Part shown: positions 25,991 to 33,864 of the stretch, in pieces
Numbering within the stretch: position 1 is the stretch's first letter
Layout of the letters: each line of letters opens with the position of its first letter
Source: Trinickia mobilis
Lineage (GTDB): Bacteria > Pseudomonadota > Gammaproteobacteria > Burkholderiales > Burkholderiaceae
Direction: 5' to 3'
Assembly: GCF_017315705.1 (NCBI RefSeq)
Contig: NZ_JAFLRF010000007.1
Span: 188,178-252,177, forward strand
Length of the DNA stretch: 64,000 nucleotides
The notes under the pieces: generated by a model
Seen by the model: the letters and a program-made list of their open reading frames with translations, nothing else
The model's database searches: none
Told to the model about the DNA's origin: nothing
Position numbers and translations under genes: made by a program

Positions 25991-26944
25991 TCACTTGGTG
26001 ACCAGATCGACCGGCGTCTCGACGACACCCGACAGCTCCGATTGCTTATTGTGCCCGGCGATCGCCTTCAACGCGGTGTCGATGCCGAACACGGCCTGCT
26101 TCGCCGCGTACTGATTGGCCGTTGCGAGCACGCGCCCGTCCTTGAGCATCGGCTTGATTGCGTCGATGTCGTCGTAGCCGACCACGTACACCTTGCCCTG
26201 CTTGCCCGCCGCGCGCACGGCCGACACGGCGCCGATCGCCATGTTGTCGTTGCCGCACAGGAGCGCCTTCAGATTCGGGTACTCGTTCAACATCGCGGAG
26301 GCCACGGCATTGCCCTTGTCGATTTCCCACTCGCCGGACTGCACCGAATCGATCTTCGCGCCGACCTTTTGCATCGCATCCTTGAAGCCCGCGGTGCGCT
26401 GCTGCGCGTTGGTGGTCGTCGAAACGCCCTCGAGAATGCCGACCTCGTCGCCCGCCTTGAGCTTCTGCGCGAGGTAGTCGCCGACCTTCTCCGCGCCCTT
26501 GCGGTTGTCCGGCCCGACGAACGGCACGTTCAGGTCCTTCGACTTCAGCACGTCCGGATCGAGCCGGTTGTCGATGTTGACCACGATGATGCCGGCATCG
26601 ACCGCCTTCTTCACGACCGGCACGAGCGCCTTCGAATCGGCGGGCGCGAGCACGATCGCATCGACCTTCGACACGATCATCTGCTCGACGATGCGGATCT
26701 GGCTGGCGGTATCGGTCTCGTCCTTGATGCCGTTCGTGATCAGGTCGAACTGGCTGGCGTTGTGCTTCTGATAGTCCTTCGCGCCGGTTTCCATGGTCAG
26801 GAAGAACTCGTTGGCGAGCGACTTCATCACGAGGGCGACCTTCGGCTTCTTCGGCGCCTGAGCAAAGGCGGAAAACGGCATCGCCGCGGCGGCGGCAAGG
26901 ACGACGGCGGCGGTCAGCACGCGGCGACGAATGCGGTGATTCAT
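25991..26944 (-). CDS. rbsB: Ribose-type periplasmic sugar-binding protein
   Basis: 317 residues with a signal peptide cleaved after AFA (SAFA-QAP). The mature protein has the type I periplasmic binding fold: KVALVMKSLANEFFLTMETGAKD, DAIVLAPADSKALVPVVKKA, NIDNRLD, and near the end VVGYDDIDAIKPMLKDGRV. It binds a monosaccharide, probably ribose, for the RbsAC importer. It is first in the minus-strand order rbsB-rbsA-rbsC-rbsR, and GGAGACTTGC precedes its ATG. Another pentose or hexose ligand cannot be excluded. Confidence 0.88.
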   Translation of the reverse strand: MNHRIRRRVLTAAVVLAAAAAMPFSAFAQAPKKPKVALVMKSLANEFFLTMETGAKDYQKHNASQFDLITNGIKDETDTASQIRIVEQMIVSKVDAIVLAPADSKALVPVVKKAVDAGIIVVNIDNRLDPDVLKSKDLNVPFVGPDNRKGAEKVGDYLAQKLKAGDEVGILEGVSTTTNAQQRTAGFKDAMQKVGAKIDSVQSGEWEIDKGNAVASAMLNEYPNLKALLCGNDNMAIGAVSAVRAAGKQGKVYVVGYDDIDAIKPMLKDGRVLATANQYAAKQAVFGIDTALKAIAGHNKQSELSGVVETPVDLVTK

Positions 26945-27178
26945 GCAAGTCTCCTTTTGCTTATGGGCTCGGGACGAGCCGTTTTTTGATGTGAGCGGGA
27001 GCGCCTATGCTGGACCGTTATTGCGAAGCGCGCAAGGATGGGCCTCGAAGGCTGGGGTTTCTGCTAAGACAAGCAAGGAAGCAAAGGGCCGGCGCCGCAG
27101 GCCATGCGGCGCCAAGACAAGGCAGGGAGCGGAAGGGAGCGGGAAGGAAGCGGATTGGACGCGGGCGCCGCAATGCGG

Positions 27179-27460
27179 CTAGAGCCCCTCGACGGACTGT
27201 CCGTCCACCTTGCCGTCGATGATGTCGCGCGCGTACTGCACGCCGGTCTTGTGCGCTTCGATTTGACTTTCGAAGGGATCATGCTCCGGCACGCCGAACA
27301 TTTCGGACTTGCCGTGCTCGCCGCTCAACTGCCGCGAAATGGTGACGACGATATCGAAGCGCCGCGGCCCATCGGGCACCTCGTTGCCTTCCTTTGCGCG
27401 GCGCAGGGCTTGGACCGCGATCGCAAAGCCTTTGTATTGCTCCGATAGAGGAACCGACAT
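27179..27460 (-). CDS. Small conserved-looking hypothetical protein, 93 residues
   Basis: Not recognised by name. The protein is soluble, with no signal or membrane segment. It begins VPLSEQYKGFAIAVQALRRAKEG and has a central RRFDIVVTISRQLSG and a C-terminal FESQIEAHKTGVQYARDIIDGKVDGQ, which reads as a small alpha/beta fold. Codon use matches its neighbours, so it is likely a real gene. It lies 234 bp upstream of rbsB on the same strand; a link to ribose uptake is not implied. Confidence 0.65.
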   Translation of the reverse strand: MSVPLSEQYKGFAIAVQALRRAKEGNEVPDGPRRFDIVVTISRQLSGEHGKSEMFGVPEHDPFESQIEAHKTGVQYARDIIDGKVDGQSVEGL

Positions 27461-27852
27461 CGCAAACTCCGTTTGGATGGAATGATCCCGTCACGGCTTG
27501 CTGTCAGCCGATACGCGGCGCCCCGACGGCGCGCGCCCGGGATACTGGTCCGCGTACGCAAGACCCGTTCCGCTCGGATCGTGGCCAATCTGCCGCCCGA
27601 TTGCCGTAGCGTTGCCGCTCGCGCAACCCGCATGCGCGCCGGAATTCGATCTCCGGATCGCTCGACGCTTGAATTACCGGCAAATTTGAAGAAATTACCG
27701 GCGGCTTTTTCGGCTTGGCATTTCTAGCTTTTATTGGGATGGCTTTGCCATAATGCGACGGCGCCCAGCCCGCTCGAGTCGATCGAGGTCCGAGCGGCAA
27801 CCTGCGCGCGGTCGCATCGCCAATAACGCTAATCCCCCGTTTGGAGTGTCGA
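27461..27852. other. 392-bp intergenic region upstream of the psiF-like gene
   Basis: Divergent promoter region for the 93-residue gene and the PsiF-repeat gene. It holds a 10-bp direct repeat (AATTACCGGC) at 27672 and 27693 and a CCATAATGCG stretch at about 27747 that could be a -10 element. No gene was found. Confidence 0.4.
27672..27702. promoter_or_regulatory. Ten-base direct repeat with 21-bp spacing
   Basis: AATTACCGGC occurs at 27672-27681 and again at 27693-27702, exactly two helical turns apart and about 150 bp before the psiF-like start. This layout is typical of response-regulator sites. It does not match the PhoB box. Confidence 0.3.
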
Positions 27853-28161
27853 ATGAAGATCCGATCCGCTATCGCCCTGTCTGCGTATGCCGCCGTTCTC
27901 GCCGGCGCCACGCTCGCCTCTCCGGCTTTCGCGCAAAACAGCCAGCAATCGAAGATGACGATGTGCAACCAGCAGGCCGGCGACAAGAAAGGCGATGACC
28001 GCAAGGCATTCATGAAGGACTGCTTGTCGAAGAACTCGGCCGCCAGCGCGAAGCCGATGACGCAGCAAGAAAAGATGACCCTGTGCAACAAGCAAGCCGG
28101 CGACAAGAAAGGCGACGACCGCAAGGCATTCATGAAGGACTGCCTGAGCAACAAGAGCTAA
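27853..28161 (+). CDS. PsiF-repeat exported protein
   Basis: 102 residues: a signal peptide (cleavage after AFA-QN) and two PsiF repeats, each of the form M-x-x-CN-x-QAGDKKGDDRKAFMKDCLS. The two repeats are almost identical at the DNA level over about 60 bp (27966-28028 and 28086-28148), indicating a recent duplication or gene conversion. Each repeat has two Cys. PsiF was named for phosphate-starvation induction in E. coli, but its role is unknown. ATG 27853 follows TTGGAG; an upstream TTG four codons earlier is unlikely. No Pho box was seen. Confidence 0.8.
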   Translation: MKIRSAIALSAYAAVLAGATLASPAFAQNSQQSKMTMCNQQAGDKKGDDRKAFMKDCLSKNSAASAKPMTQQEKMTLCNKQAGDKKGDDRKAFMKDCLSNKS

Positions 28162-28401
28162 GCGCGGGCCGCCTCCTGTCGTCCCGGGCTTCGCTCGGCC
28201 CGGGCTGAGCGCCGCACCGCCGTGCGCTTGCGGCCGCTCTTGTCCTGCCTTGTTCGGTGATCGCCGCGCGTGCGATCGCAATGCGGCGATATGTCGCATT
28301 TTCTTCTATGATGGCTGCGAAGACGGTCCGCTCCCCAATACGACAATGCGCCATCGGGCCGCCGTCTCGTCGTTGATGCGTAAAGCATTGCGGAGGCTGG
28401 A

Positions 28402-28845
28402 ATGGCATGGAGACAAAACCGCTGGTTCAGGCGGTGGCTGATCGTCATCATCTTCTGGTTGGTGCCGGTGATGATTGTCGCGGTACACGAGATCCGGGAC
28501 GAGATGGCCTATAACACGGTCGACCTCAACAACGCGCTCACGACCTGGACCTTCACCGACGCCCAGCGCGCCGCGGGCGCCCCTGCCCGCTGCCACGGCA
28601 AGCCGGACGAGGCGCGCTCGGCCGGCTGCCCGGCCGATGTCCTTGCCGCCAATGCGGCACGCCAACAAGAAGCCATCGACGAATACGCGCTCAGAAAAAG
28701 CACGCTCGCGAGCTATCTCTGGCACGCGTTCGTCGGCTATTGGGTGGTTCCTGCGGCGTTCATTTTTGCGGTCGGCCTGGTGATCGCGGGCATCCGCCGC
28801 GCCTTGCGCCGGCCGCCCGCCGTGAAAAGCCCGGCGAATCATTGA
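28402..28845 (+). CDS. Hypothetical inner-membrane protein with two helices
   Basis: 147 residues. A transmembrane helix near residues 11-29 (WLIVIIFWLVPVMIVAV) and another near 108-128 (YWVVPAAFIFAVGLVIAGI) flank a hydrophilic, probably periplasmic loop with two Cys (ARCHGKPD and SAGCPAD) that may form a disulfide. The C-terminal tail is basic. The family is not recognised. GGAGGC lies about 6 bases before the ATG. Downstream, an AT-rich leader belongs to the next gene. Confidence 0.65.
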   Translation: MAWRQNRWFRRWLIVIIFWLVPVMIVAVHEIRDEMAYNTVDLNNALTTWTFTDAQRAAGAPARCHGKPDEARSAGCPADVLAANAARQQEAIDEYALRKSTLASYLWHAFVGYWVVPAAFIFAVGLVIAGIRRALRRPPAVKSPANH

Positions 28846-29061
28846 CCGTTGCGGGCCGGGCACGGTTTCTGCCTGTCAAGCAAGTGAAAGGCCGCTTTCA
28901 AAGTGTTCCAGACGCCCTAACATTGCGCAAAAAGCAATGTTTATCGAACCGCTCAGAATCACCGAAACGAACCGTCGGTTGGCATTAATGACCGTCCAGC
29001 AAGGCTTTCCGAGATGAAGTCAGGGTTTAGAAACTTGTCTCTGTGTTATAACGCTTCGTAC

Positions 29062-29084
29062 AAACCTCTCATTTTGTGAGGTTT
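29062..29084 (+). promoter_or_regulatory. Hairpin in the leader of the SYLF lipoprotein gene
   Basis: AAACCTC (29062-29068) pairs with GAGGTTT (29078-29084), nine-base loop, followed by TTCC. A TTATAAC at 29046-29052 just upstream resembles a -10 element, so the hairpin would lie at the start of the transcript and could affect mRNA stability or act as a weak attenuator. Confidence 0.35.
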
Positions 29085-29112
29085 TCCTTGAAGATCCACG
29101 ACGGAGAAAAAG

Positions 29113-29700
29113 ATGCAAAAACGCAAACTGATGCTCAAGGCAGCAGCGGCGATCGTAGTCGGCAGCCTCGCGCTGGCTGGCTGCACGACCACGCCGAATC
29201 AGCCCGATACCAGCGCCACCAATGCGTCCAAGCGCCAGTCGATCAACGCCAGCGTGGACGCCACGATGTCGCGTCTCTTTGCCACGGTGCCCGGCTCGCG
29301 TGAGCTCGTCGGCAAAGCCCGCGGCGTGCTGGTGTTCCCGTCGGTCATCCAGGCCGGCTTGATCGTCGGCGGCCAATATGGCGAAGGTGCGCTGCGCGTA
29401 GGCGGCAGCACGGTCGGCTACTACAGCACGGCCACCGGCTCGTTAGGCCTGCAGGCCGGCGCACAATCGAAGGCGATCGTGTTCCTGTTCATGACGCAGG
29501 ACTCGCTCGACAAATTCCGCAGCTCGGACGGCTGGTCGGCCGGCGGCGACGCCTCGGTCGCGCTCGTGAAGATGGGCGCCAACGGTGCGGTCGACACGAC
29601 AACGGCCACCTCGCCGGTCGAGGTGTTCGTGCTGACGAACGCGGGCCTGATGGGCGATCTGTCGCTGCAAGGCACGAAGGTCTCGCGCCTCAATATCTAA
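29113..29700 (+). CDS. SYLF/YSC84-domain lipoprotein
   Basis: 195 residues. The lipobox LALAGC puts the lipidated Cys at 24. The rest is a SYLF (Ysc84) domain: RELVGKARGVLVFPSVIQAGLIVGGQYGEGALRV, LGLQAGAQSKAIVFLFM, VALVKMGANGAVD and VFVLTNAGLMGDLSLQGTKVSRL. SYLF domains bind phosphoinositides in yeast; the bacterial proteins are outer-membrane-associated and of unknown role, often stress-induced. GGAGAAAAAG precedes the ATG. It is followed by a dispersed hairpin repeat and a bidirectional terminator. Confidence 0.85.
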   Translation: MQKRKLMLKAAAAIVVGSLALAGCTTTPNQPDTSATNASKRQSINASVDATMSRLFATVPGSRELVGKARGVLVFPSVIQAGLIVGGQYGEGALRVGGSTVGYYSTATGSLGLQAGAQSKAIVFLFMTQDSLDKFRSSDGWSAGGDASVALVKMGANGAVDTTTATSPVEVFVLTNAGLMGDLSLQGTKVSRLNI

Positions 29701-29708
29701 GCGGCGCG

Positions 29709-29735
29709 CCGAGTAAGCGCTCTGCACTCACTCGG
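29709..29735. repeat. Small hairpin repeat of the CGAGTAAGCGC type
   Basis: CCGAGT and ACTCGG enclose an AAGCGC-containing loop. It resembles the units at 50392-50529 and 59608-59630, which share ACTCGGG or ACTCTGG with an inner AAGCGC or AAGTGC. It is probably one member of a dispersed intergenic repeat family. Confidence 0.4.
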
Positions 29736-29749
29736 GTCGGCACAAGCAG

Positions 29750-29780
29750 AAACGGCGATGCATTGCGCATCGCCGTTTTC
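29750..29780. terminator. Bidirectional terminator between the SYLF and glycosyltransferase genes
   Basis: A 12-bp perfect stem, AAACGGCGATGC and GCATCGCCGTTT, with a five-base loop. The stem's A and T ends give short T runs on both strands. It lies between two genes that converge and can serve both. Confidence 0.82.
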
Positions 29781-29801
29781 ATTGGCTCACTGCTAACGCG
29801 T

Positions 29802-30869
29802 TCAGTTCGACGTCGTGTCGACCACCTTGAAGCGCGAGCGCTTCTGCGCGCGAATCACGGCCTGGTACGCCTCGAGATACTGCTTGGCCATCCGGTGCGA
29901 CGTGAAGCGCTCTTCGAAGCGCTGCCGGACACGCTTGCGCGGCACCGTATGCAGGCGGTTGACGGCCGCCACGGCGCTGATCTCGTCTTCGACGATGAAG
30001 CCCGAGATGCCCTCGTCGATCACTTCCTGCACCGCGCCTCGATTGAACGCGATGACCGGCGTGCCGCAGGCCATCGCTTCGATCATCACTAGGCCGAACG
30101 GCTCCGGCCAGTCGATCGGGAACAACAGCGCATGCGCGCCCGACAGAAATTCGGCTTTCTGATGATCGGCGATCTCGCCGATGAACTCGACGTGCGGCAG
30201 ATCGAAGAGCGGTTTGATGTCGCGTTCGAAGTATTCGCGGTCGGCGGCGTCGATCTTGGCGGCGATCCGGATCGGCAGCCCGCAGCGCGACGCGATGCGG
30301 ATGGCCGTGTCGACGCGTTTTTCCGGCGAGATCCGGCCGAGGAACGCGAGGTACCGCTGCTCGACCGGCTGCGGCGTGTAGAGCATTTCCGGCAGACCGT
30401 GGTAGACCGTCGTCAGCCATTTGGCCTGCGGCAGCGGCGCGCGCTGCGAATCGGAGATCGAGATCACGGGCGCCGTGTTGAACGTGTCGAACACCGGCTG
30501 CTGCTCGGGCAGGTCGAGGCGGCCGTGCAGCGTCGTGACGAACGCCGTGTCCTGCCGCTTGAACAGCGAGAACGAGTAGTAGTCCATGTGGAAGTGCAGG
30601 ACGTCGAACTCTTCGGCCTGACGCCGCACCATTTCCATGAGCAGCATGTGCGGCGCGATTCGGTCGCGGATCGCCGGGTCCAGGCGCAATGCGCGCGGCC
30701 ACACCGCTTCGAGTTTCGCGCTCGTCTGAGAGTCGCCGCTGGCAAAAAGTGTCACATCGTGGCCGAGATCGACCAGCGCCTCCGTGATGTACGACACGAC
30801 GCGCTCCGTGCCGCCGTAGAGCTTCGGGGGCACCGACTCGGTCAGAGGGGCGATCTGCGCAATCTTCAT
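29802..30869 (-). CDS. Glycosyltransferase family 4 protein
   Basis: 355 residues with the GT-B fold. The N-terminal domain starts MKIAQIAPL and has a glycine-rich loop (PPKLYGGTERVV) and DVLHFHMDYYSF. The C-terminal donor-binding domain has LGRISPEKRVDTAIRIA and the conserved E-x7-E region (PEPFGLVMIEAMACGTPVIAF). It transfers a sugar from a nucleotide-sugar donor to an unknown acceptor. It lies 220 bp after otsA on the same strand, so it may share trehalose- or stress-related control; a direct role in trehalose synthesis is not shown. Confidence 0.88.
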   Translation of the reverse strand: MKIAQIAPLTESVPPKLYGGTERVVSYITEALVDLGHDVTLFASGDSQTSAKLEAVWPRALRLDPAIRDRIAPHMLLMEMVRRQAEEFDVLHFHMDYYSFSLFKRQDTAFVTTLHGRLDLPEQQPVFDTFNTAPVISISDSQRAPLPQAKWLTTVYHGLPEMLYTPQPVEQRYLAFLGRISPEKRVDTAIRIASRCGLPIRIAAKIDAADREYFERDIKPLFDLPHVEFIGEIADHQKAEFLSGAHALLFPIDWPEPFGLVMIEAMACGTPVIAFNRGAVQEVIDEGISGFIVEDEISAVAAVNRLHTVPRKRVRQRFEERFTSHRMAKQYLEAYQAVIRAQKRSRFKVVDTTSN

Positions 30870-31089
30870 GTTTCTGGCTCTCCATGTCTGGACGGGCAGG
30901 CCGTCGCAGGTAGCGGCTCTCGCGGCCGCTGGGTTCCCCGGGGGGCGGCAACTCGCCGTTCCGGCCGCTGCCCCGCCCGCTTCTTCGGTTCATCTCGCCT
31001 CGATTATCGCGGATCGTGCGCAAACCGACGGGAAGTATTGCACTTCCTCGGTCCTGTTACAGTCGCGAAACATCCGAGCTTGGGGTTGC

Positions 31090-32481
31090 TCAGGGCCGGC
31101 GCACGGGCACGCCGCGCAGATCGGCCAGGAACGCGTCGCGCCAGACGCCGAGATTGTTCTGGCGCAACACCGCCATGTTGGCCTGATGGCGGCGCTTGCG
31201 CTCGGCGAGCGGCATCGACAGCGCACGCTGCAACGCCTCCGACATGCCGGTGATGTCGTGCGGATTGACGAGCAGCGCGGACGTAAGCTCGTCGGCGGCG
31301 CCCGCAAAGCACGACAGCACGAGCACGCCGGGATCGTCCGGATTCTGCGCGGCGACGTACTCCTTCGCGACGAGGTTCATGCCGTCGCGCAGCGGCGTGA
31401 CGAAGCCGACCTGCGACTCGCGAAAGAGCGACATCAGCTTCAAGCGGTCGTAGCGCTGGTTCAGGTAGCGAATCGCCGTGTAATCGAGCCCCGAATAGCG
31501 GCCGTTGATCCGTCCGGCTTCGTACTCGAGGTTCTGGCGGATTTGCTGATAAGTATCGACGTCGGAGCGCGTCGGCGGCGCGATCTGCACGAGCGTGACG
31601 TTGCCGCGCCACTCGGGCGCCTTCTCGAGCAGCTGCTCGAACGCGCGAAAGCGTTCGACAAGGCCTTTCGAATAGTCGAGCCGGTCGACGCTCATGATGA
31701 GCTTGCGCCCTTCGAGGCTTTCCTTGAGTTCCAGCACGTCCTGGCGGCTTTCGCAGCGCTCGGCCTGCGCGGCGATCTCGTCCGGAAACACGCCGATCCG
31801 GTAGACGCCGGTGCGAAGCGTCCGGCCGAACGCCTCGACCTGCCCGCCCGGCCCCACGGTGCCGCGCGCGTGGCGGACGATGTAGTCGTGAAAGGCGGTC
31901 TGGTCCGTTTCCGTCTGGAAGCCCAGCAGGTCGTAGCAGCACAGCGACTTCACGAGATCCTCGTGCGGCGGCACGTTGAGCAGGATCTGCGGTGACGGAA
32001 ATGGAATATGCAGAAAAAAACCAAGCCGGTTGCCGATGCCTTCCTGGCGCAGCGCCTCGGCAAACGGAATCAGGTGGTAATCGTGGACCCAGACGATGTC
32101 GTCCGGGGCGAGCAGCTTGATGAGCTTGTGCGCGAGCCACGCGTTGACGCGCCGGTAGCCCGCATAGTCGTCGCGCTCGTAGACGGCGAGATCGTTGCGA
32201 TAGTGGAACACGGGCCACAGCATCGCGTTCGAAAAGCCGCGGTAGTACTGGTCGTAGTCGCGCCGCGGCAGGCCGACGGTAGCGAAGGTGACGGCGCCGT
32301 CCACTTCGAGCGTCGGCCCGGCGTTCGCGACCGTCTCGCTGACGACGTCCCCGCTCCAGCCGAACCACACGCCGCCCATATCCTTCAACGCACCGAACAC
32401 GGCGACCGCGAGGCCGCCCGCCGAGCCTTTGGTTTCCGTCGGCGTCGCGACGCGGTTTGAGACCACCACTAAGCGGCCCAT
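31090..32481 (-). CDS. otsA: Trehalose-6-phosphate synthase
   Basis: 463 residues of the GT20 family. The start (MGRLVVVSNRVATP) and the segments GGVWFGWSGD, WPVFHYR, VWVHDYHLIPFAEALR, DRLDYSKGLVERFRAFE and DGMNLVAKEYVAAQ match OtsA; the last groups bind UDP-glucose and glucose-6-phosphate. It makes trehalose-6-phosphate, a precursor of the osmoprotectant trehalose. No trehalose-phosphatase gene (otsB) is seen beside it, so that must be elsewhere. The following gene on the strand is a glycosyltransferase. Confidence 0.95.
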   Translation of the reverse strand: MGRLVVVSNRVATPTETKGSAGGLAVAVFGALKDMGGVWFGWSGDVVSETVANAGPTLEVDGAVTFATVGLPRRDYDQYYRGFSNAMLWPVFHYRNDLAVYERDDYAGYRRVNAWLAHKLIKLLAPDDIVWVHDYHLIPFAEALRQEGIGNRLGFFLHIPFPSPQILLNVPPHEDLVKSLCCYDLLGFQTETDQTAFHDYIVRHARGTVGPGGQVEAFGRTLRTGVYRIGVFPDEIAAQAERCESRQDVLELKESLEGRKLIMSVDRLDYSKGLVERFRAFEQLLEKAPEWRGNVTLVQIAPPTRSDVDTYQQIRQNLEYEAGRINGRYSGLDYTAIRYLNQRYDRLKLMSLFRESQVGFVTPLRDGMNLVAKEYVAAQNPDDPGVLVLSCFAGAADELTSALLVNPHDITGMSEALQRALSMPLAERKRRHQANMAVLRQNNLGVWRDAFLADLRGVPVRRP

Positions 32482-32534
32482 GGCGTCAGCTCAGCTCACT
32501 CAGTACGCGCCGGGCCGCCCCAAGCGCACTGACT

Positions 32535-32573
32535 GCCCCCTCGGGGGGCAGCGAACGCAGTGAGCGTGGGGGC
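32535..32573. repeat. GC-rich dispersed repeat between otsA and the Rap1a-like gene
   Basis: GCCCCC and GGGGGC form the ends of an imperfect hairpin, with an inner CCCCC-TC-GGGGGG and the string GCGAACGCAGTGAGCG. Such elements are common between genes in Burkholderia. It may also end the upstream-strand transcript. Confidence 0.5.
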
Positions 32574-32585
32574 TGTTTCATTTCA

Positions 32586-32939
32586 TTAGTTCGGCTTGCA
32601 CGGGAACGCCTTGCCGAGTCCAAGCGCGATCACCGTGCTCGCGTTGTAGTTCGCGGAGTTCGGATTTTCGGCGACGTATTTGCGCACGGCATCGGTCATC
32701 TGTTGCGTGCGCGTGTCCGGCGGCAGGCAGAAATATTGGCCGACCCGCGGGCCGGTGGTGCCGCCGATGGCGTCGATCGTGTTGTACACGCCGTCAGCCG
32801 CGCCCTCGATATAGGCCGCACATGCGCTGCGCGATGCAACGTCGGTCCTCGTGCACAGCTTGTTGAGGTCGCCTCCCGTGAACGCGGCGGCCGTAAGCGG
32901 CACGGCCAGCGCGCCGGCGCATATCAAAGCCCGCAGCAT
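32586..32939 (-). CDS. Rap1a/Tai-like exported protein
   Basis: 117 residues with a signal peptide (cleavage after TAAA-FT). The mature part has LNKLCTRTD, RSACAAYIEGAADGVYN, YFCLPPD and a C-terminal SANYNASTVIALGLGKAFPC. Four Cys suggest two disulfides. This matches the Rap1a/Tai family, some members of which are immunity proteins for type VI amidase effectors, but many are stand-alone. No amidase effector or type VI gene is nearby, so an immunity role is not supported. ATG 32939 follows AAAGGAAAA; the upstream-extended frame overlaps the ankyrin gene. Confidence 0.72.
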   Translation of the reverse strand: MLRALICAGALAVPLTAAAFTGGDLNKLCTRTDVASRSACAAYIEGAADGVYNTIDAIGGTTGPRVGQYFCLPPDTRTQQMTDAVRKYVAENPNSANYNASTVIALGLGKAFPCKPN

Positions 32940-33033
32940 GGTTTTCCTTTCATTTGAGCGGTGTATCGCGGTGTGGGGATCGGCGTTCAGAGGCCGATTG
33001 AATGAGCGCGGCGAGCGCCGCGCTGCAACTTGG

Positions 33034-33813
33034 TTATTTTGCACTGTTTTGTGACGCGGCAGGCGCCGCGGACGGAGTCGTCTGCACGCTCTGCAGCCGC
33101 GCCGTCAGGCCTTCGGTCACGTCTTTCGCGTGATATTGCTTCGCGAAATCGAGCGCGGTCAGGCCTAGCTGATTCTTGATGGTCGGATCGGCGCCCGCGT
33201 CGAGCAGCACCTTGACGGTCGTGATGTGATTGCCGCGCGCGGCCATCATCAGCGGCGTCGTGCCGTTGGGCGAGCCGGCGTCGATGTAGGCCGAGTGGTC
33301 GATCAGGAGCTGCACGACGTCGTCATGGCCGTTCGCCGCCGCGTAGTGCAGCGGCGCCCAGCCCTTCTTGTTGACCTCGGCGTCCTTGCTGATCAGAAGC
33401 TTGACGAGGTCCACGTCGCCGTTCAGCGCGGCGAGCATCATCGCGTTCTCGCCGGCCGGGTCGAGCTTTTCGAGGTCCGTTTTCGGGTTCGCGATCAGCG
33501 CGGCCGCCACCTGGTCGGACTTTTCGCGCGCCGCGATCACGAGGATCGGCATGCCGTTCTGATCGGTGAGGTTCGGGTCCATGCCGTTCGCGAGCTGCTT
33601 GTCGACTTCCTTCACGTCGTCGAACTTGACCGCCTTGATCATCGTGTCGGCAGGCGACGCGTACGCGGCCTGCGAAACGAACGCCGCGCACATCAGTCCG
33701 CCCGCGAGCGCCAGCGAAACGCGTCCGGCGCGCCGGACGATCCCATGACGCAGCGCGCCCGAATGGTTCGAAGCCGTCGCGATGGCTTGCGACTCAGTCA
33801 TGATATTGTTCAT
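33034..33813 (-). CDS. Exported ankyrin-repeat protein
   Basis: 259 residues. An N-terminal hydrophobic segment (VSLALAGGLMCAAFVSQAAYA) serves as signal peptide. It is followed by about five ankyrin repeats (NGMPILVIAAREKSDQ, GENAMMLAALNGDVDLVKLLIS, GWAPLHYAAANGHDDVVQLLID, NGTTPLMMAARGNHITTVKVLLDAG, GLTALDFAKQYH) and an Ala/Ser-rich tail. It is probably periplasmic and mediates protein binding. It is last in the mltG-tmk-holB-GNAT-tatD run, 51 bp after tatD. Starts at 33813 and 33801 are both possible. Confidence 0.85.
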   Translation of the reverse strand: MNNIMTESQAIATASNHSGALRHGIVRRAGRVSLALAGGLMCAAFVSQAAYASPADTMIKAVKFDDVKEVDKQLANGMDPNLTDQNGMPILVIAAREKSDQVAAALIANPKTDLEKLDPAGENAMMLAALNGDVDLVKLLISKDAEVNKKGWAPLHYAAANGHDDVVQLLIDHSAYIDAGSPNGTTPLMMAARGNHITTVKVLLDAGADPTIKNQLGLTALDFAKQYHAKDVTEGLTARLQSVQTTPSAAPAASQNSAK

Positions 33814-33864
33814 ATTCAACTTTAATTTCCATCCCTAGTGCTTTGATAATAATGAACTTTGTGA

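Noticed and set aside
25803-25994. 63-codon minus-strand frame between rbsB and rbsA
   Set aside because: It overlaps the ends of both genes and has no family resemblance; it is likely just an open spacer.
32586-32939. Type VI effector-immunity pair suggested by the Rap1a/Tai-like protein
   Set aside because: No amidase effector, VgrG, Hcp or other type VI gene is in the window; the protein is probably a stand-alone family member.
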